Assembly (NCBI GenBank): GCA_946902875.1
Contig: OX336340.1
Span: 11,361,566 to 11,425,565 of the forward strand
DNA: 64,000 nt
Origin: Nematopogon swammerdamellus
Taxonomy: Eukaryota; Arthropoda; Insecta; Lepidoptera; Adelidae
Direction: 5' to 3'
Positions 54,502 through 64,000 of the stretch are shown piece by piece. Positions within the stretch are counted from its first letter, which is position 1; each line of letters starts with the position of its first letter. The position numbers and the translations under genes are program-made. Under the pieces are notes generated by a model. It had not been told where the DNA came from and ran no database searches. It saw only the letters and a program-made list of their open reading frames with translations.

Positions 54502-57500
54502 CTGAAACAATAGAAAATACTATTACTATTACACATACAATAATTCGAAATATTTCTTCATCACTCTTACTTGAGGCACTTAGAACAACCGTGTGACAGA
54601 CTGGGTGTCTTCAAACGTCGTATTAACTGACTAGACAGCCTAGCAAAAGTCCGCAAATCTGCCGGCATGGCACTTCACTGAATGTGGTTTAGCAAGTAGT
54701 TGATTTTGGTTCTGTCGGCTGCACCATTGGTCCCTCGGCACAGTCGCCCATGTTGGTTTATATAACAAAGGGAAAACCAAACACAGGTACCTATTTGCTA
54801 ATAAATTGTATATTTCGCACCAAATGTCAGAATCTATATGGATATTTTACCTATACAATTATTATATAAAACATCGGAATATGTTATATCTATCGATCCA
54901 ACTCTTTTTCAAGTGCTAAAATGTAAATAGTGCTAAAGGTCAAATTTTTTTTACAAAAACCCTTGGATGGCCTAAGGGCCTTACAAATTGTGATGAGATG
55001 ACGCAAACGTTTAAAAGTGATGATGAAAAAAATTACCTGCAAACAATAAAAGCAGAAGATGTGTGTGCAGCCCATGCAGTGCGGCAGGACGGGTCGTGCA
55101 CGGCAACTAGCGCACACAGTATTGTCGGTCATCGTGGGAGGATCCAGCGGCTTCAGGGAGCCTGTACATTTCCTCCAACGAGACCATCTCAGCATGCTTA
55201 GGAACTTACTCCGCAAGTCAAACATATTGGTCAATGACAAAACTGTACCAAATAATTCCTGAAAATTCACATGGATATAAAGATATGTCATGGTAGTTAA
55301 ACGTGAAAAAAGAAGAACTATGATCAGATATCCTTAAAATTAAAATAAATCGCAAAAATCAAAAGGCCCCTAAAATAAAAAAAGAAGCCTTTAAAAATTT
55401 TAACTCTTCGCTTCGCTTTTATTAATGGTGCCCAAATGAATTTGCACTTCTTAATGGTTTGTTTTCTAGCGTCAATGGTTTTTTTTTTTATATTTTAAAT
55501 TTAATTTTTATCTGATAATTTTAAGCAAACTTATCGAAAAATTTGATAGGTATGTGGACACACATTTAAGCGCAAACTCGATGTACCTAGGTGTGATATT
55601 GTATGAGATGCCTTTGAAATTTACTATGAGCTTGGTCATCATAAAATGTACTAAGCATGTAGAGATTGTTTAATCTTAAAATGAACCCCCCTCCACTTTG
55701 TTTACGCTCACATGCACAGTACAGACGCAATACGTGGCAATACACACAAATTTGTTCTTTGTCATTGGTCATTCAGTCATATTCATTCACCGGCTAGATC
55801 TAGCCGGATCCGTTGGCCAACTAGTGCATTAACGACGCGGCCGCACGACAGAGCAGACGTGTCGTTCCATACAAAGCACGAGCTCTCCGCCATACAAAGG
55901 CAATACATATGCACTGATAGCACGATTAGTTGACCTACTACCTACGCGGGCGCATCGTAAAATCGTCGCACGCACACAAGTAAGTGTTGCAATAGGTATT
56001 TCCTCTTCCTCATTGAAACAATCAACATTTGTGGAGGGACGTTCATTTTTAGAATAGACGATCTCTACTAGCTTTATATTTCTTCACTAGATAGATGCAA
56101 AGTCGAAAATGAAAAGAAAAAATATTATGTCCCAACCAGGATTCGAACCTGGAACTCAGCCTTCGCATTACCGCCAGCGCGTTACCAATTCGGCCATCTG
56201 GTTGATGACGTATTCTCTCTCAATTTTTGAACAGTTGCATCTTCAATTGTTTTTATGGTAATACGTGATGTCAGCCAATAACACCGGGTGAACTAGGTGA
56301 TGTGTCAGTGCTTCCCTTCATTTCATGTCGGCTACACTGAACTGGACAGAAAATACGAACTATTTACATAGCCGTTTCGACAGACGTTTCATTCAGTGCG
56401 GTGGTACTAATCCGGGCGGGATAAACCCTACCACCTACCTAGTAAGGAAAGAAGTGTTCACCTAGCGCTGAAAAAGGCCAATTAATCGAAATAGGCCCGT
56501 TTTAGCGCTAGGTGGACACAGACAGATACACATAGACAAAGGCGTCAAACTTATAACACTTGTTTTTGCGTCAGGGGTTAACAAAAATTAAATATCTCAT
56601 TCATTCTCAAAATAACTTACAATAAAATTATTCCACAGGAGCTCACGTGTCCAAGAGAAGTCACTCAAATCCTCTCTAGTAATCTTGTCTGCTGTAATTT
56701 CTAAATTCAAAATATAATCAATCAGCCTTGGGCATTTGCCATTTTGAATGAACCTCAAAAAGTTCAGTATATCTCCGATGAACTGAAATTTTTCTAGGCT
56801 TTCGACTGTTGCTTGAATCCTTCTGTTACTAGTGAAACTATAAATCGCTCTCTCTTTAAGGTATCTCAATCCAACTGTGTACCCGTAGTACCAGTACAGT
56901 TTACTTTTCGAAATATGGTTTTTATTATACTTCAACGACAGCATTTGTTGTCCGAATGTGGAGCCATTATCGTACACGGAATATTTGAACAGCACCGTTC
57001 TTAATAATAAGTCGAGTTCGGGTAATATTGGCGTCAAAATACCAGGCTGAAAAAAAACCATAAATATAATTATTAAACACATTTGTTTTAGTATATAATA
57101 TATCTTATAATATGTCCTTATATTACAAGGACGTACCTTGGACCTTTCACGGGAATGTTCTCTAGATTATTTGGAAATAAAAATAGGTATGTTTTTAAAC
57201 CCTGTTTTGATTATTTATGGTGCATGAAGCAAAAAAATTTTTTTTGTTCTCCGTTCTTTCTGCAATCTGCCACCTTCTTGGGACATTGAGCAGGTAAGTA
57301 GATTAAGTTAAATCATTTATAATTTTTTTGCTTAGTGAGCTGGCAACTGTGTGACATCTGCACTGATATCTGTTAGGTTATCAGGTCTTGCAGGATCCTG
57401 CGTAGCACGATATCAAATCAGGCGCGACAGTAGGAACATTAAGGCCCTAATGGAGGATATCATTTGTCATGTAACCACGGAGTACGATACCAGACACAGC

Positions 57501-58383
57501 ATTGTTTAGTGGAACAGTGTTTAGCCCACAACTACATAGATGCCATAGGTCCAGATGTGGTTGAGTATTATTGCTTGTATAGAAATAGTTAGATTTCCAA
57601 AAAATAAAAAATGTTTGACCTATGTAAGGAAAAAAAATCTGTTAAGTGCGAGTTTTACTCACGCACCGAGGGTTATGTAGATCCGCTATTCCGTACCTGT
57701 CCAAAAACCATCTATCTATCTTTATTTAATTTTAAATAATAATTTAATAATTTTTTTAGAATGAGAAATAATTAGTTAAGTACAATTAATTCTTCTATAT
57801 TTGCCCGTTAGCATGTATTGTTCGGATTAATCAATCATAATTTACATCTGGACAAATATGATTTACTCTATCAAAAGCTATTTCAATGTTAGCTGTATAA
57901 AATATTGTTAAAAATAGACCTGTTAAAATTTGAATAATTTGTCTGTCTGCGATGCAAAGTACCTGTGGTGCCATATATTATTGAGCAGCGTGAATGCTTG
58001 TTTTGTCAGCCTCGATAGCTCAGTGGTGCAGACATTCAACTGTCGCTATTGAATGTTAAGCAACGCTGGGTGCGGTCAGTACTTGGATGGGTGACCGCTG
58101 ACCGTTGGAGGCTGACCGAGGTTCGGATTCCTCGTAAAACTGTAGGTCCCTTCCCTCCTAATCTTACTTGGTGGTAGGGTTTAACCCGCCCGGGTTGGTA
58201 CCTCCGCACTGAATGAAACGTCGGTCTAAACGGCTATGTAAATAGTTTGTGTTTTCCGACCAGTTCAGTGTAGCCGGCACGATCAAAGGGGGAAGCACTG
58301 ACATGGCACCTAGTTCACCCGGTGTTATGGGCTGACATCACGGACGTTGTAGGTGATGTAGCCAACCGTGTCAGATTCCATAA

Positions 58384-58414
<31 letters not shown>

Positions 58415-58960
58415 CTAATCAATTCTTAGTATGTTTCTTGTATTCCCCTTAACCCCGCCACAATAACACATAATCTGTGAAAATTTGAACCGGCTACCTA
58501 TTACGGTTCAAAAGCACTTGGACAGACGGACGGACAGACAGATAGATGACATAGGCTTAGTAATCGGCTTCTGTATGGATACGGAACACTAAAAGTCCTT
58601 GTGAGAGCTATATCTAGATTTTTTTACTCCAAATGTATGTATAATTATTACACGGAATATAATAAATATAGGATATGGACTGAACTGATGTAATAGATTT
58701 TTCTAAGAATTAGGCAATGAAATAAATCCTTCACACTTTAAATTGCCTACTCCACTTTAAATTACTCAATCAAGTGTGAACAAATGCAATTATTGATATC
58801 AGAAATTAAAAGGGATCAATTATTGATATTCAGAAATAATAAAAGGGATCTAAGTTTATCAAGTTAAATGGAATACATGTACCTCCAAGAATTTTGTTGT
58901 CTCCAGTAGTTGCATTTTGTACAAATCCACAACTTCTTCGTCTAACTGAACAGCATCCAG
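54418..58960 (-). CDS. PEX2: peroxin-2, peroxisomal RING E3 ubiquitin ligase (5' end missing)
   Basis: Complement join: 58960-58883, 57046-56621, 55258-55037, 54501-54418; 269 residues seen, all joins phase 0. PEX2 works with PEX10 and PEX12 in the peroxisomal membrane to ubiquitinate the import receptor PEX5. The first visible exon gives [20 protein letters not shown]. The second starts [12 protein letters not shown], includes [14 protein letters not shown] and ends RELLWNNFI; it is the family's membrane-associated N-terminal domain. The third ends in the [24 protein letters not shown], then CFYC. The last gives CPEC, completing a C3HC4 RING. Family members are about 300 residues, so only some 20-35 N-terminal residues are missing; no start exon could be found up to 64000. 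The introns hold SINE B copies and a tRNA-like fragment. Confidence 0.9.
55037..55258 (-). CDS. PEX2: PEX2 exon with the main RING cysteines
   Basis: 74 codons between ATTTTCAG and CAG|GTAATT. A hydrophobic start ([20 protein letters not shown]) precedes TVCASC and [10 protein letters not shown]. Confidence 0.9.
56128..56212 (-). mobile_element. tRNA-derived SINE head fragment
   Basis: On the minus strand: A box TGGCCGAATTGGTAACGC and a perfect T-arm CCAGG-TTCGAAT-CCTGG. The acceptor stem halves do not pair, so it is not a working tRNA gene. It lies in a PEX2 intron. Confidence 0.55.
56262..56455 (-). mobile_element. SINE family B, 3' half, in a PEX2 intron
   Basis: Reverse complement of GGTAGGGTTTATCCCGCCCG, CGTCTGTCGAAACGGCTATG and TTCAGTGTAGCCGACATGAA. 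Followed at 56500-56580 by 'gcgctaggtggacacagaca' and 'gtcaaacttataacac', a terminus related to fold-back element F. Confidence 0.8.
56621..57046 (-). CDS. PEX2: PEX2 membrane-domain exon
   Basis: 142 codons between TTTTTCAG and ATT|GTAAGT. It includes the family features Q-x2-L-x-[11 protein letters not shown], an [18 protein letters not shown] block and RELLW. Confidence 0.9.
58006..58392 (+). mobile_element. SINE family B, best-preserved copy, in a PEX2 intron
   Basis: A box TAGCTCAGTGG at 58016-58026. The 5S-rRNA-like internal control region at 58055-58098 includes GTTAAGCAACGCTGGGTGCG and TACTTGGATGGGTGACCGCT. B box GGTTCGGATTCC at 58120-58131. Shared body from 58134 (AAAACTGTAGGTCCCTTCCC). 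End GTGTCAGATTCCATAAAAAA. It runs into a (TA)n microsatellite at about 58392-58414. It therefore carries parts of both a tRNA and a 5S rRNA promoter. Confidence 0.9.
58883..58960 (-). CDS. PEX2: PEX2 early exon
   Basis: 26 codons between TATATTTAG and GAG|GTACAT. It matches the conserved 'QLDA..L' start region of PEX2. An additional upstream exon with the ATG must exist. Confidence 0.75.
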
Positions 58961-59224
58961 CTAAATATAACAGAAATACAACACAATTAATAATATAGAT
59001 AATTAATTACTGAAGACGGCATTCGCCGAAATATATAAAATAAAATAAAAAAACATGTGTTCTTTTTAAATAAATATTAAGAAGCACTAAAAAGTGATAG
59101 GTATATATATTTTCTTTTAATATAAAAATATTATAATAAATTCATTAACACAATACAACATAAGACCAACCAAAATACTAATGGTAAGTAAGATTTCAGT
59201 CATGTTAACCTATTTAATGCCGTT

Positions 59225-59482
59225 AAAAAATAATTTGGTGACCTCTCGACCGTTCTAGGCTAACTGTAGTTCGGATTCCACGTTAAACTGTAGGTCTCTT
59301 CCCTTCTTGCCTTACTAGGTGGTAGGGTTTATCCCGGCCGGCTTGGTACCATCCGTCCAGTTCAGTGTAGCCGACATGAAATGAAGGGAAACACTGATTT
59401 GGCACCTTGTTCACCCGGTTTTATGGGCTGACATCACGGATGTTGTAGGTGATGTAGCCAAACGTGTTAGTTTCAATAAAAA
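59225..59482 (+). mobile_element. SINE family B with internal deletion
   Basis: GGTGACCTCTCGACCGTTCT, B-box-like AGTTCGGATTCCAC at 59268, body GGTAGGGTTTATCCCGGCCG, then a jump from GGCTTGGTACCA to TCCGTCCAGTTCAGTGTAGC, and an end at GTTAGTTTCAATAAAAAAAA. Confidence 0.85.
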
Positions 59483-59829
59483 AAAACAATTCTGAACTAA
59501 TGTTAAAAAGGAAAGCCTGGATCAGTGTTAGGCTGCTACATGGAAAAAACTTGGCCTCCATGGAAGCCTCATACAGAATGTTGATGCGTAGAGAGAGGGA
59601 AGCAGAGCACGGGACTCGTTGTGCTCCACATCCTGGTCAACGCAGTATAGTACAGGCAGGCAGCACTACTAGGTATACTATCTAGGAAAGGCTTGCCGCA
59701 CGAGCTGAAACCTCTAGCGAGCTGTAAGAAAGTAAGATTGATCAATCGCTAGCTGCCATATTGTGTAGTCGGTTCTGGTACTCCCCGATTGCTGACACGG
59801 CGCGCTTGCTTCGCTCGCTCGGCTCATGC

Positions 59830-59932
59830 ATTGACATGGCACCTAATTCACCAAGTTGTTATGGGCTCACATCATGTATGTTGTATTGTAGGTGATGTAA
59901 TTCAACGGTGTCATTTTCCATTAAAAAATACA
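59830..59932 (+). mobile_element. SINE family B, 3' end
   Basis: CATTGACATGGCACCTAATT, TTATGGGCTCACATCATG and GTGTCATTTTCCATTAAAAA. Confidence 0.75.
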
Positions 59933-60074
59933 ATATAAATATATAATAATAATAAACGTAAAAAAGGAGGATGGACAAAAATGTATGGGAGTTGGTCTAC
60001 CCCTCCTCTAACAATGAATGATATATCAATCGAAAGGTCTTTCCAAGAAAACCATTTTGTCCAAGCGTACCTAA

Positions 60075-60412
60075 CATCTATTGTTAGTACTTTAAGAGTT
60101 ATATCACTTTAAGTTCTATAAACATAGAACCTTATCACAGTAATATGCTTACCTCTGTACGATGATCATCGTTCTAGGAAGGGTAAGTACTTAGAGCGAA
60201 ACAGTTCCAAAATGACCGAGCGATATGTAAACCAAAAAAAAATTGTATTTTAATCATTACGGTTTCAATACCGCTCGGTCATTGTGGAACTGTTTCGCTC
60301 TAAGTACTTACCCTTCCTAGAACGATGATCATCGTACAGAGGTAAGCATATTACTATGATAAGGTTCTATGTTTATAAAACTTAAAAGTTATATAACTCC
60401 TAAAGTACTAAT
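60075..60412. repeat. fold-back element with about 145-bp arms
   Basis: AACATAGAACCTTATCACAG, TAAGCACTT-type GTAAGTACTTAGAGCGAAAC and ATGACCGAGCGATA in the left arm are mirrored at 60262-60410. The loop is about 40 bp. The arms include GATGATCATCGT, itself palindromic. Non-coding. Confidence 0.85.
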
Positions 60413-60841
60413 AATTATTGACGTTGGCTGCCATAAAAAAAATGTTCTATACGGGTGTTGTATAGGCCACTACATTAAATTTAGGAAATGATTATTGGGA
60501 TCAATAGTAACAAAAAAGTCAAATAACTTTTTTCTGAATTCCCTTTAAATAAAAATTTACAGTTTTCATACAAACTAATTTATTTATTTAGTGTAAAAAG
60601 GATCTAATGTTCCGCACGAACGTGGGAATAAAAGGCGCGCAGTGGGTGAGCGAGCAGAGATGAATGCGCGGAGAGAGGAGATGGCCGGCGGTGGCGGGGC
60701 GTGAGTTTTTCGCTCCGTCCACTTGGCTCCCTTGGTAGGATCCATCAATGGATCGAAGTGGACTTTCTAGTGCACTTGAATCCCTTGTGGAAGGATTCTG
60801 CGATAAGGATTATAAAACACTAGCTAGTCCACTTGGATCCC

Positions 60842-61428
60842 TTAAGTAAGTTAGGGGTATGTATGGTACAAAACGCTTAAATATAAAAAATAATATTTGG
60901 ACACAATTTTTTTTTAATAATTTAATAAAATATAAAATATACTAATTTTTTAACTGGGCTCATTGCTTTGAAAATCGATATATGAGGGTCCATGTGGTCT
61001 CTGAATAAGAATCCATGATAAAAAAAGTGGCCGCCATTTTGAACTGTTTAGTTACTGGACCGATTACTTTCATAATCGATATCTAAGGGTCCGCGTGGTA
61101 AAAAGTTCAAAATAGTGGCAATTTTTTTTTATTTTGACCACAGATTCTTTACCGGAGACCACGCGGACTCTTAGATATCGATTTCGGAAGCAATCGGTCC
61201 AGTGACTAAAAATTTCAAAATGGCGGCCACTTTTTTTAAATTTTTATCATGGATTCTTATTTAGAGACCATATGGACCCTCACATATCGATTTTCAAAGC
61301 AATGAGCCCAGTTACAAAATTAGTATATTATATATTTTATTAAATTATTTAAAAAAAATTGTGTCCAAATATTATTTTTATATTTAAGCGTTTTGTACCA
61401 TACATACCCCTAACTTACTTAAGGCGGT
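60842..61428. repeat. fold-back element with about 270-bp arms
   Basis: CTTAAGTAAGTTAGGGGTAT at 60842 is mirrored by ATACCCCTAACTTACTTAAG at about 61404-61424. The arms run through GTACAAAACGCTTAAATAT, GCTCATTGCTTTGAAAATCG and GTGGCCGCCATTTTGAA to a centre near 61125. Confidence 0.85.
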
Positions 61429-61984
61429 GACAAACGCCAAATACGCAAAACATGCAAAAAGTGCGACAAAGAAGGTCCAAAACTGACCAATTGACACACA
61501 TTCAGAAAATTAAAAAAATACCAACCTATATTTTGGTTCCTTACCAACCAGCAATGCACTTTGCATTGCTGGTTTTTTTAATAATGAGTAAAAGTAAGTA
61601 ATAAACATAAAATTAAAAATATATAAAAAAAGCATGAATTTTTGAAAATCTGAGTATGTGTGTATTATTACAATTTTACAATACCACCGATTCAAAGGTC
61701 ACAAAGCTCTGAGAAAACTCTATTCAATTTGTTTTATTATTTTATCCACGAAAGGAGATAAAAATAAAAAACAAAAAACGCCTAAATGAAATTATTGACG
61801 TAATTCTTCAGTCGGAAGGGTAAAATTTTTGCCTTCGTCAATTTAGCAGGCACTTCAATACTAGATACAATTTTAGTTCCGGGCTCGCTTGCTCGCTCCT
61901 GCCCTGCTGCGCCCGCGTGTCGGTCGTCATTTCTGTCTTCTGTGTTTGGATCGAATGGAAAAAAGATAGGTAGGTTAGGTATAT
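61429..61984. other. intergenic
   Basis: Contains a short palindrome (AGCAATGCACTTTGCATTGCT at 61551). No gene recognised. Confidence 0.4.
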
Positions 61985-62066
61985 TTGTACCGTGTGGGAT
62001 GGTAATTTAAAATAATAGCCCCACTGCATCTCTCCCCGTGCATGTCGTAAAAGGCGACTGAGGGAT
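61985..62066 (+). repeat. repeat C, second copy
   Basis: 'aatagccccactgcatctct' and 'catgtcgtaaaaggcgactg' match 35178-35226. Confidence 0.6.
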
Positions 62067-62220
62067 TTTTTTATGTAAACTGACACAGTTTGCTATATCA
62101 CCTATAACATCCGTGATGTCAGCCCATAACACCGGGTGAACTTAGGTGCCATGTCAGTGCTTCCCTTTGGTCGTGCCGGCTACACTAAACTGGACGGAAA
62201 ATACAAACTATTTCGGGATA
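62067..62220 (-). mobile_element. SINE family B, 3' end, minus
   Basis: Complement of GTGTCAGTTT, TTCACCCGGTGTTATGGGCT and GCCGGCACGACCAAAGGGAA. It stops near 62212. Confidence 0.8.
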
Positions 62221-62227
62221 TGACTCC

Positions 62228-62375
62228 CTTCTTTTTTTCCGTCCAGTTCAGTGAAGCCGGTACGACCGAAGAAAAGCACTGACATAGCACCTACTTCACC
62301 AGTTGTTACGAGCTGACATCTCGGATGTTGTATTGTAGGTGATGTTGCCACCGTGTCATTTTCCGTACCAGTATA
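62228..62375 (+). mobile_element. SINE family B, 3' end, plus
   Basis: TCCGTCCAGTTCAGTGAAGC, CACTTCACC-like segment and GTGTCATTTTCCGTACCA. It lies back to back with the preceding minus copy, so the two form an inverted pair. Confidence 0.75.
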
Positions 62376-62509
62376 CAGTACGACCGTATCAGTAATATCT
62401 CTCTTCTGTGGTATCTATCAGTATACGCTCCGGTACGTAACTTGACGGGGCGTTATACGCATGGCTTTCGTTGGTATAACCACAGAATAACTAATAGGTA
62501 CTGTGGTAT

Positions 62510-62670
62510 AACGCTGTCTGCGCCTCCCGCGCCTCCACCGCGCCGCCGCCTCCGCCGCCGCCGCCGCCGTGCCGCCTCCGCACCGCACGCTGCTACTGAG
62601 TTACCGCACCGCACCGCACCCCACCGCACCGTGCCATGCTGCCGCCGCGCGCGCCGCGCGCGCCGGCCGG
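62510..62670. repeat. CCG-rich low-complexity patch
   Basis: Runs of GCCGCCGCC and CACCGCACCGC, then GCGCGCGCCGCGCGCG. It gives long arginine- or proline-rich frames that I regard as artefacts. It directly abuts the 405-bp duplication. Confidence 0.7.
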
Positions 62671-63474
62671 TACCTATGTTGCTATGATATTTGCCATACA
62701 TACCTAAATGCCTATCTACCTATTACCTACCTACCTATTTTTATTTTAGTTTTCATCGATAGTCTATTTAGAGGTTTATAAAAAGTGGTAAGTACATGAA
62801 CTAAAATAATTTGGAAGAAATTACAATAAAATGTTATTTAGGTAAAATAATAAAAAATAAAAAATTAGAATCACGCATCAGTTACATAAGCCACAATCAT
62901 TTTAATAATTAAAATAATAAAAAAGCAAAAAAAAAAAAACATACGAAAGTGGGATTCGAACCCCGAACCATCAACTCTTTAGGCTGATAGCGACAAACTA
63001 CGCTAAATGTGACTTGAACGTGCGAAGCGAAATTAGCAGTCGCATGGTACATTATGTAGAATTCCCGAATGCCGGTACCTATGTTGCTATGATATTTGCC
63101 ATACATACCTAAATGCCTATCTACCTATTACCTACCTACCTATTTTTATTTTAGTTTTCATCGATAGTCTATTTAGAGGTTTATAAAAAGTGGTAAGTAC
63201 ATGAACTAAAATAATTTGGAAGAAATTACAATAAAATGTTATTTAGGTAAAATAATAAAAAATAAAAAATTAGAATCACGCATCAGTTACATAAGCCACA
63301 ATCATTTTAATAATTAAAATAATAAAAAAGCAAAAAAAAAAAACATACGAAAGTGGGATTCGAACCCCGAACCATCAACTCTTTAGGCTGATAGCGACAA
63401 ACTACGCTAAATGTGACTTGAACGTGCGAAGCGAAATTAGCAGTCGCATGGTACATTATGTAGAATTCCCGAAT
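62666..63474. repeat. 405-bp tandem duplication with tRNA-like box
   Basis: 62666-63070 and 63071-63474 are copies differing by one A in a poly-A run (13 versus 12). Each contains, on the minus strand, a B-box-like GGGGTTCGAATCCCAC at about 62947 and 63355, so a tRNA-derived fragment was duplicated. Breakpoints share GCCGG. Confidence 0.85.
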
Positions 63475-63640
63475 GCTCAAGGTCGTTGGCGTTGGTTGTC
63501 ACGGCCTTAAGGTATCCAAGTGGACTAGCTAGTGTTTTATAATCCATTATCGCAGAATCCTTCCACAAGGGATTCAAGTGCACTAGAAAGTCCACTTCGA
63601 TCCATTGATGGATCCTACCAAGGGAGCCAAGTGGACGGAG

Positions 63641-64000
63641 CGGAGTTTTTCGACCCCGACCGTTCCCGCGCCAGCCCCCTCCCCTCGCGCGCGGCAAATT
63701 ACACTTGACGAAAACATAAATTTCAAAAATTAATATCTCGAAAACTAGACACTTTAGAGAATAACTTTACTGATTTTTTTATCTCGGAAAAACATGAGAG
63801 AATTGCGCTGGCGAAATTAATGTACTCACCGTTACAACACCCTGTATAAATCAACCTTTCCATTGATATAACACTCACAGCTAGAGGAGGGGTAGACCAA
63901 AACGCCCATTCTCCTTTAACCAACATTATAAATTATTTATTATAATAGGAAAAAATATTCTTAAATGGCAACACCGACACCTGTCCAGCGATTATTGCTG
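63641..64000. other. window end, repeat-like
   Basis: 63855-63915 ('cctttccattgatataacac', 'ctagaggaggggtagaccaa') is an inverted match to 59992-60035 ('ggtctacccctcctctaaca', 'gatatatcaatcgaaagg'), so related element ends lie on both sides of the 60-63.6 kb cluster. No gene. Confidence 0.45.

Larger units (their letters stand above)
60713..63640. mobile_element. possible composite element with 135-bp inverted ends
   Basis: 60713-60847 (CTCCGTCCACTTGGCTCCCT ... ACTTGGATCCCTTAAG) is the inverse of 63505-63640, with few differences. Between them lie a large fold-back, SINE tails, a CCG-rich patch and a 405-bp tandem duplication. Whether these ends moved together as one element is uncertain. 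No transposase is seen. Confidence 0.45.

Noticed and set aside
56128..56212. Functional tRNA gene on the minus strand
   Set aside because: The T-arm is perfect, but the acceptor-stem halves do not pair and the anticodon arm cannot be folded convincingly.
58055..58098. True 5S rRNA gene
   Set aside because: Only the internal control region is present, embedded in a repeated SINE with tRNA-like boxes and an A tail.
62453..62701. Arg-rich minus-strand frame with poly-Arg
   Set aside because: Low-complexity CCG run read antisense; not protein-like.
1..64000. CRISPR array, bacterial operon or defence system
   Set aside because: No regularly spaced repeat-spacer pattern and no prokaryotic-type gene organisation; all genes are intron-containing and animal-like.

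Overview
The window is animal nuclear DNA, most likely from a moth or butterfly. It is AT-rich and intron-rich, with a few small secreted cuticle-protein genes scattered through dense transposon debris. The evidence for Lepidoptera is (i) three genes with the insect RR-2 (Rebers-Riddiford) chitin-binding domain and one Gly/Trp-rich cuticle protein, (ii) typical insect gene structure: TATA box, tiny first coding exon, phase-0 intron, signal peptide, and (iii) two SINE families whose shared body and 5S-rRNA/tRNA head resemble SINEs I recall from the moth Helicoverpa. No bacterial genes, CRISPR array or intact rRNA/tRNA gene is visible.

Layout. 0.4-1.2 kb: last exon of a His/Asp-rich protein of unknown function (+). 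2-5.4 kb: LINE and SINE remnants. 5.8-7.5 kb: Gly/Trp-rich cuticle-type protein with its promoter (+). 8.7-9.2 kb: two exons of an RR-2 cuticle protein (+). 13.7-10.5 kb: a second RR-2 gene (-), converging on the first, whose first exon is partly copied in a 774-bp tandem duplication. 14-32 kb: no recognised host gene; SINE fragments, fold-back repeats, a MADF-like DNA-transposon remnant and one tiny P-element-type scar. 32.7-50.6 kb: a large RR-2 gene (+), with TATA promoter, an Ala/Tyr/Pro-rich 9-residue repeat region and two introns of about 8 kb. Its 100-bp second coding exon sits at the centre of the loop of an approximately 9.9-kb palindrome (39.0-48.9 kb). One arm of that palindrome was later hit by a P-element-superfamily transposon with a THAP domain, 39-bp terminal inverted repeats (TIRs) and an 8-bp target-site duplication (TSD). 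54.4-59.0 kb: PEX2 (-), a peroxisomal RING ubiquitin ligase, in at least four exons. 59-64 kb: fold-back elements, SINE tails and a 405-bp tandem duplication.

The cuticle genes would act together in the extracellular chitin matrix: RR-2 proteins bind chitin and the Gly/Trp-rich protein is a probable structural partner. PEX2 is an unrelated housekeeping neighbour. The observations most worth following up are the exon-centred giant palindrome, the two 33-36 bp P-type TIR-only scars with perfect 8-bp TSDs, and the 5S/tRNA chimeric SINE family (about 19 pieces here). All exon joins were inferred by eye from splice signals and reading frame; no alignment or search was run.
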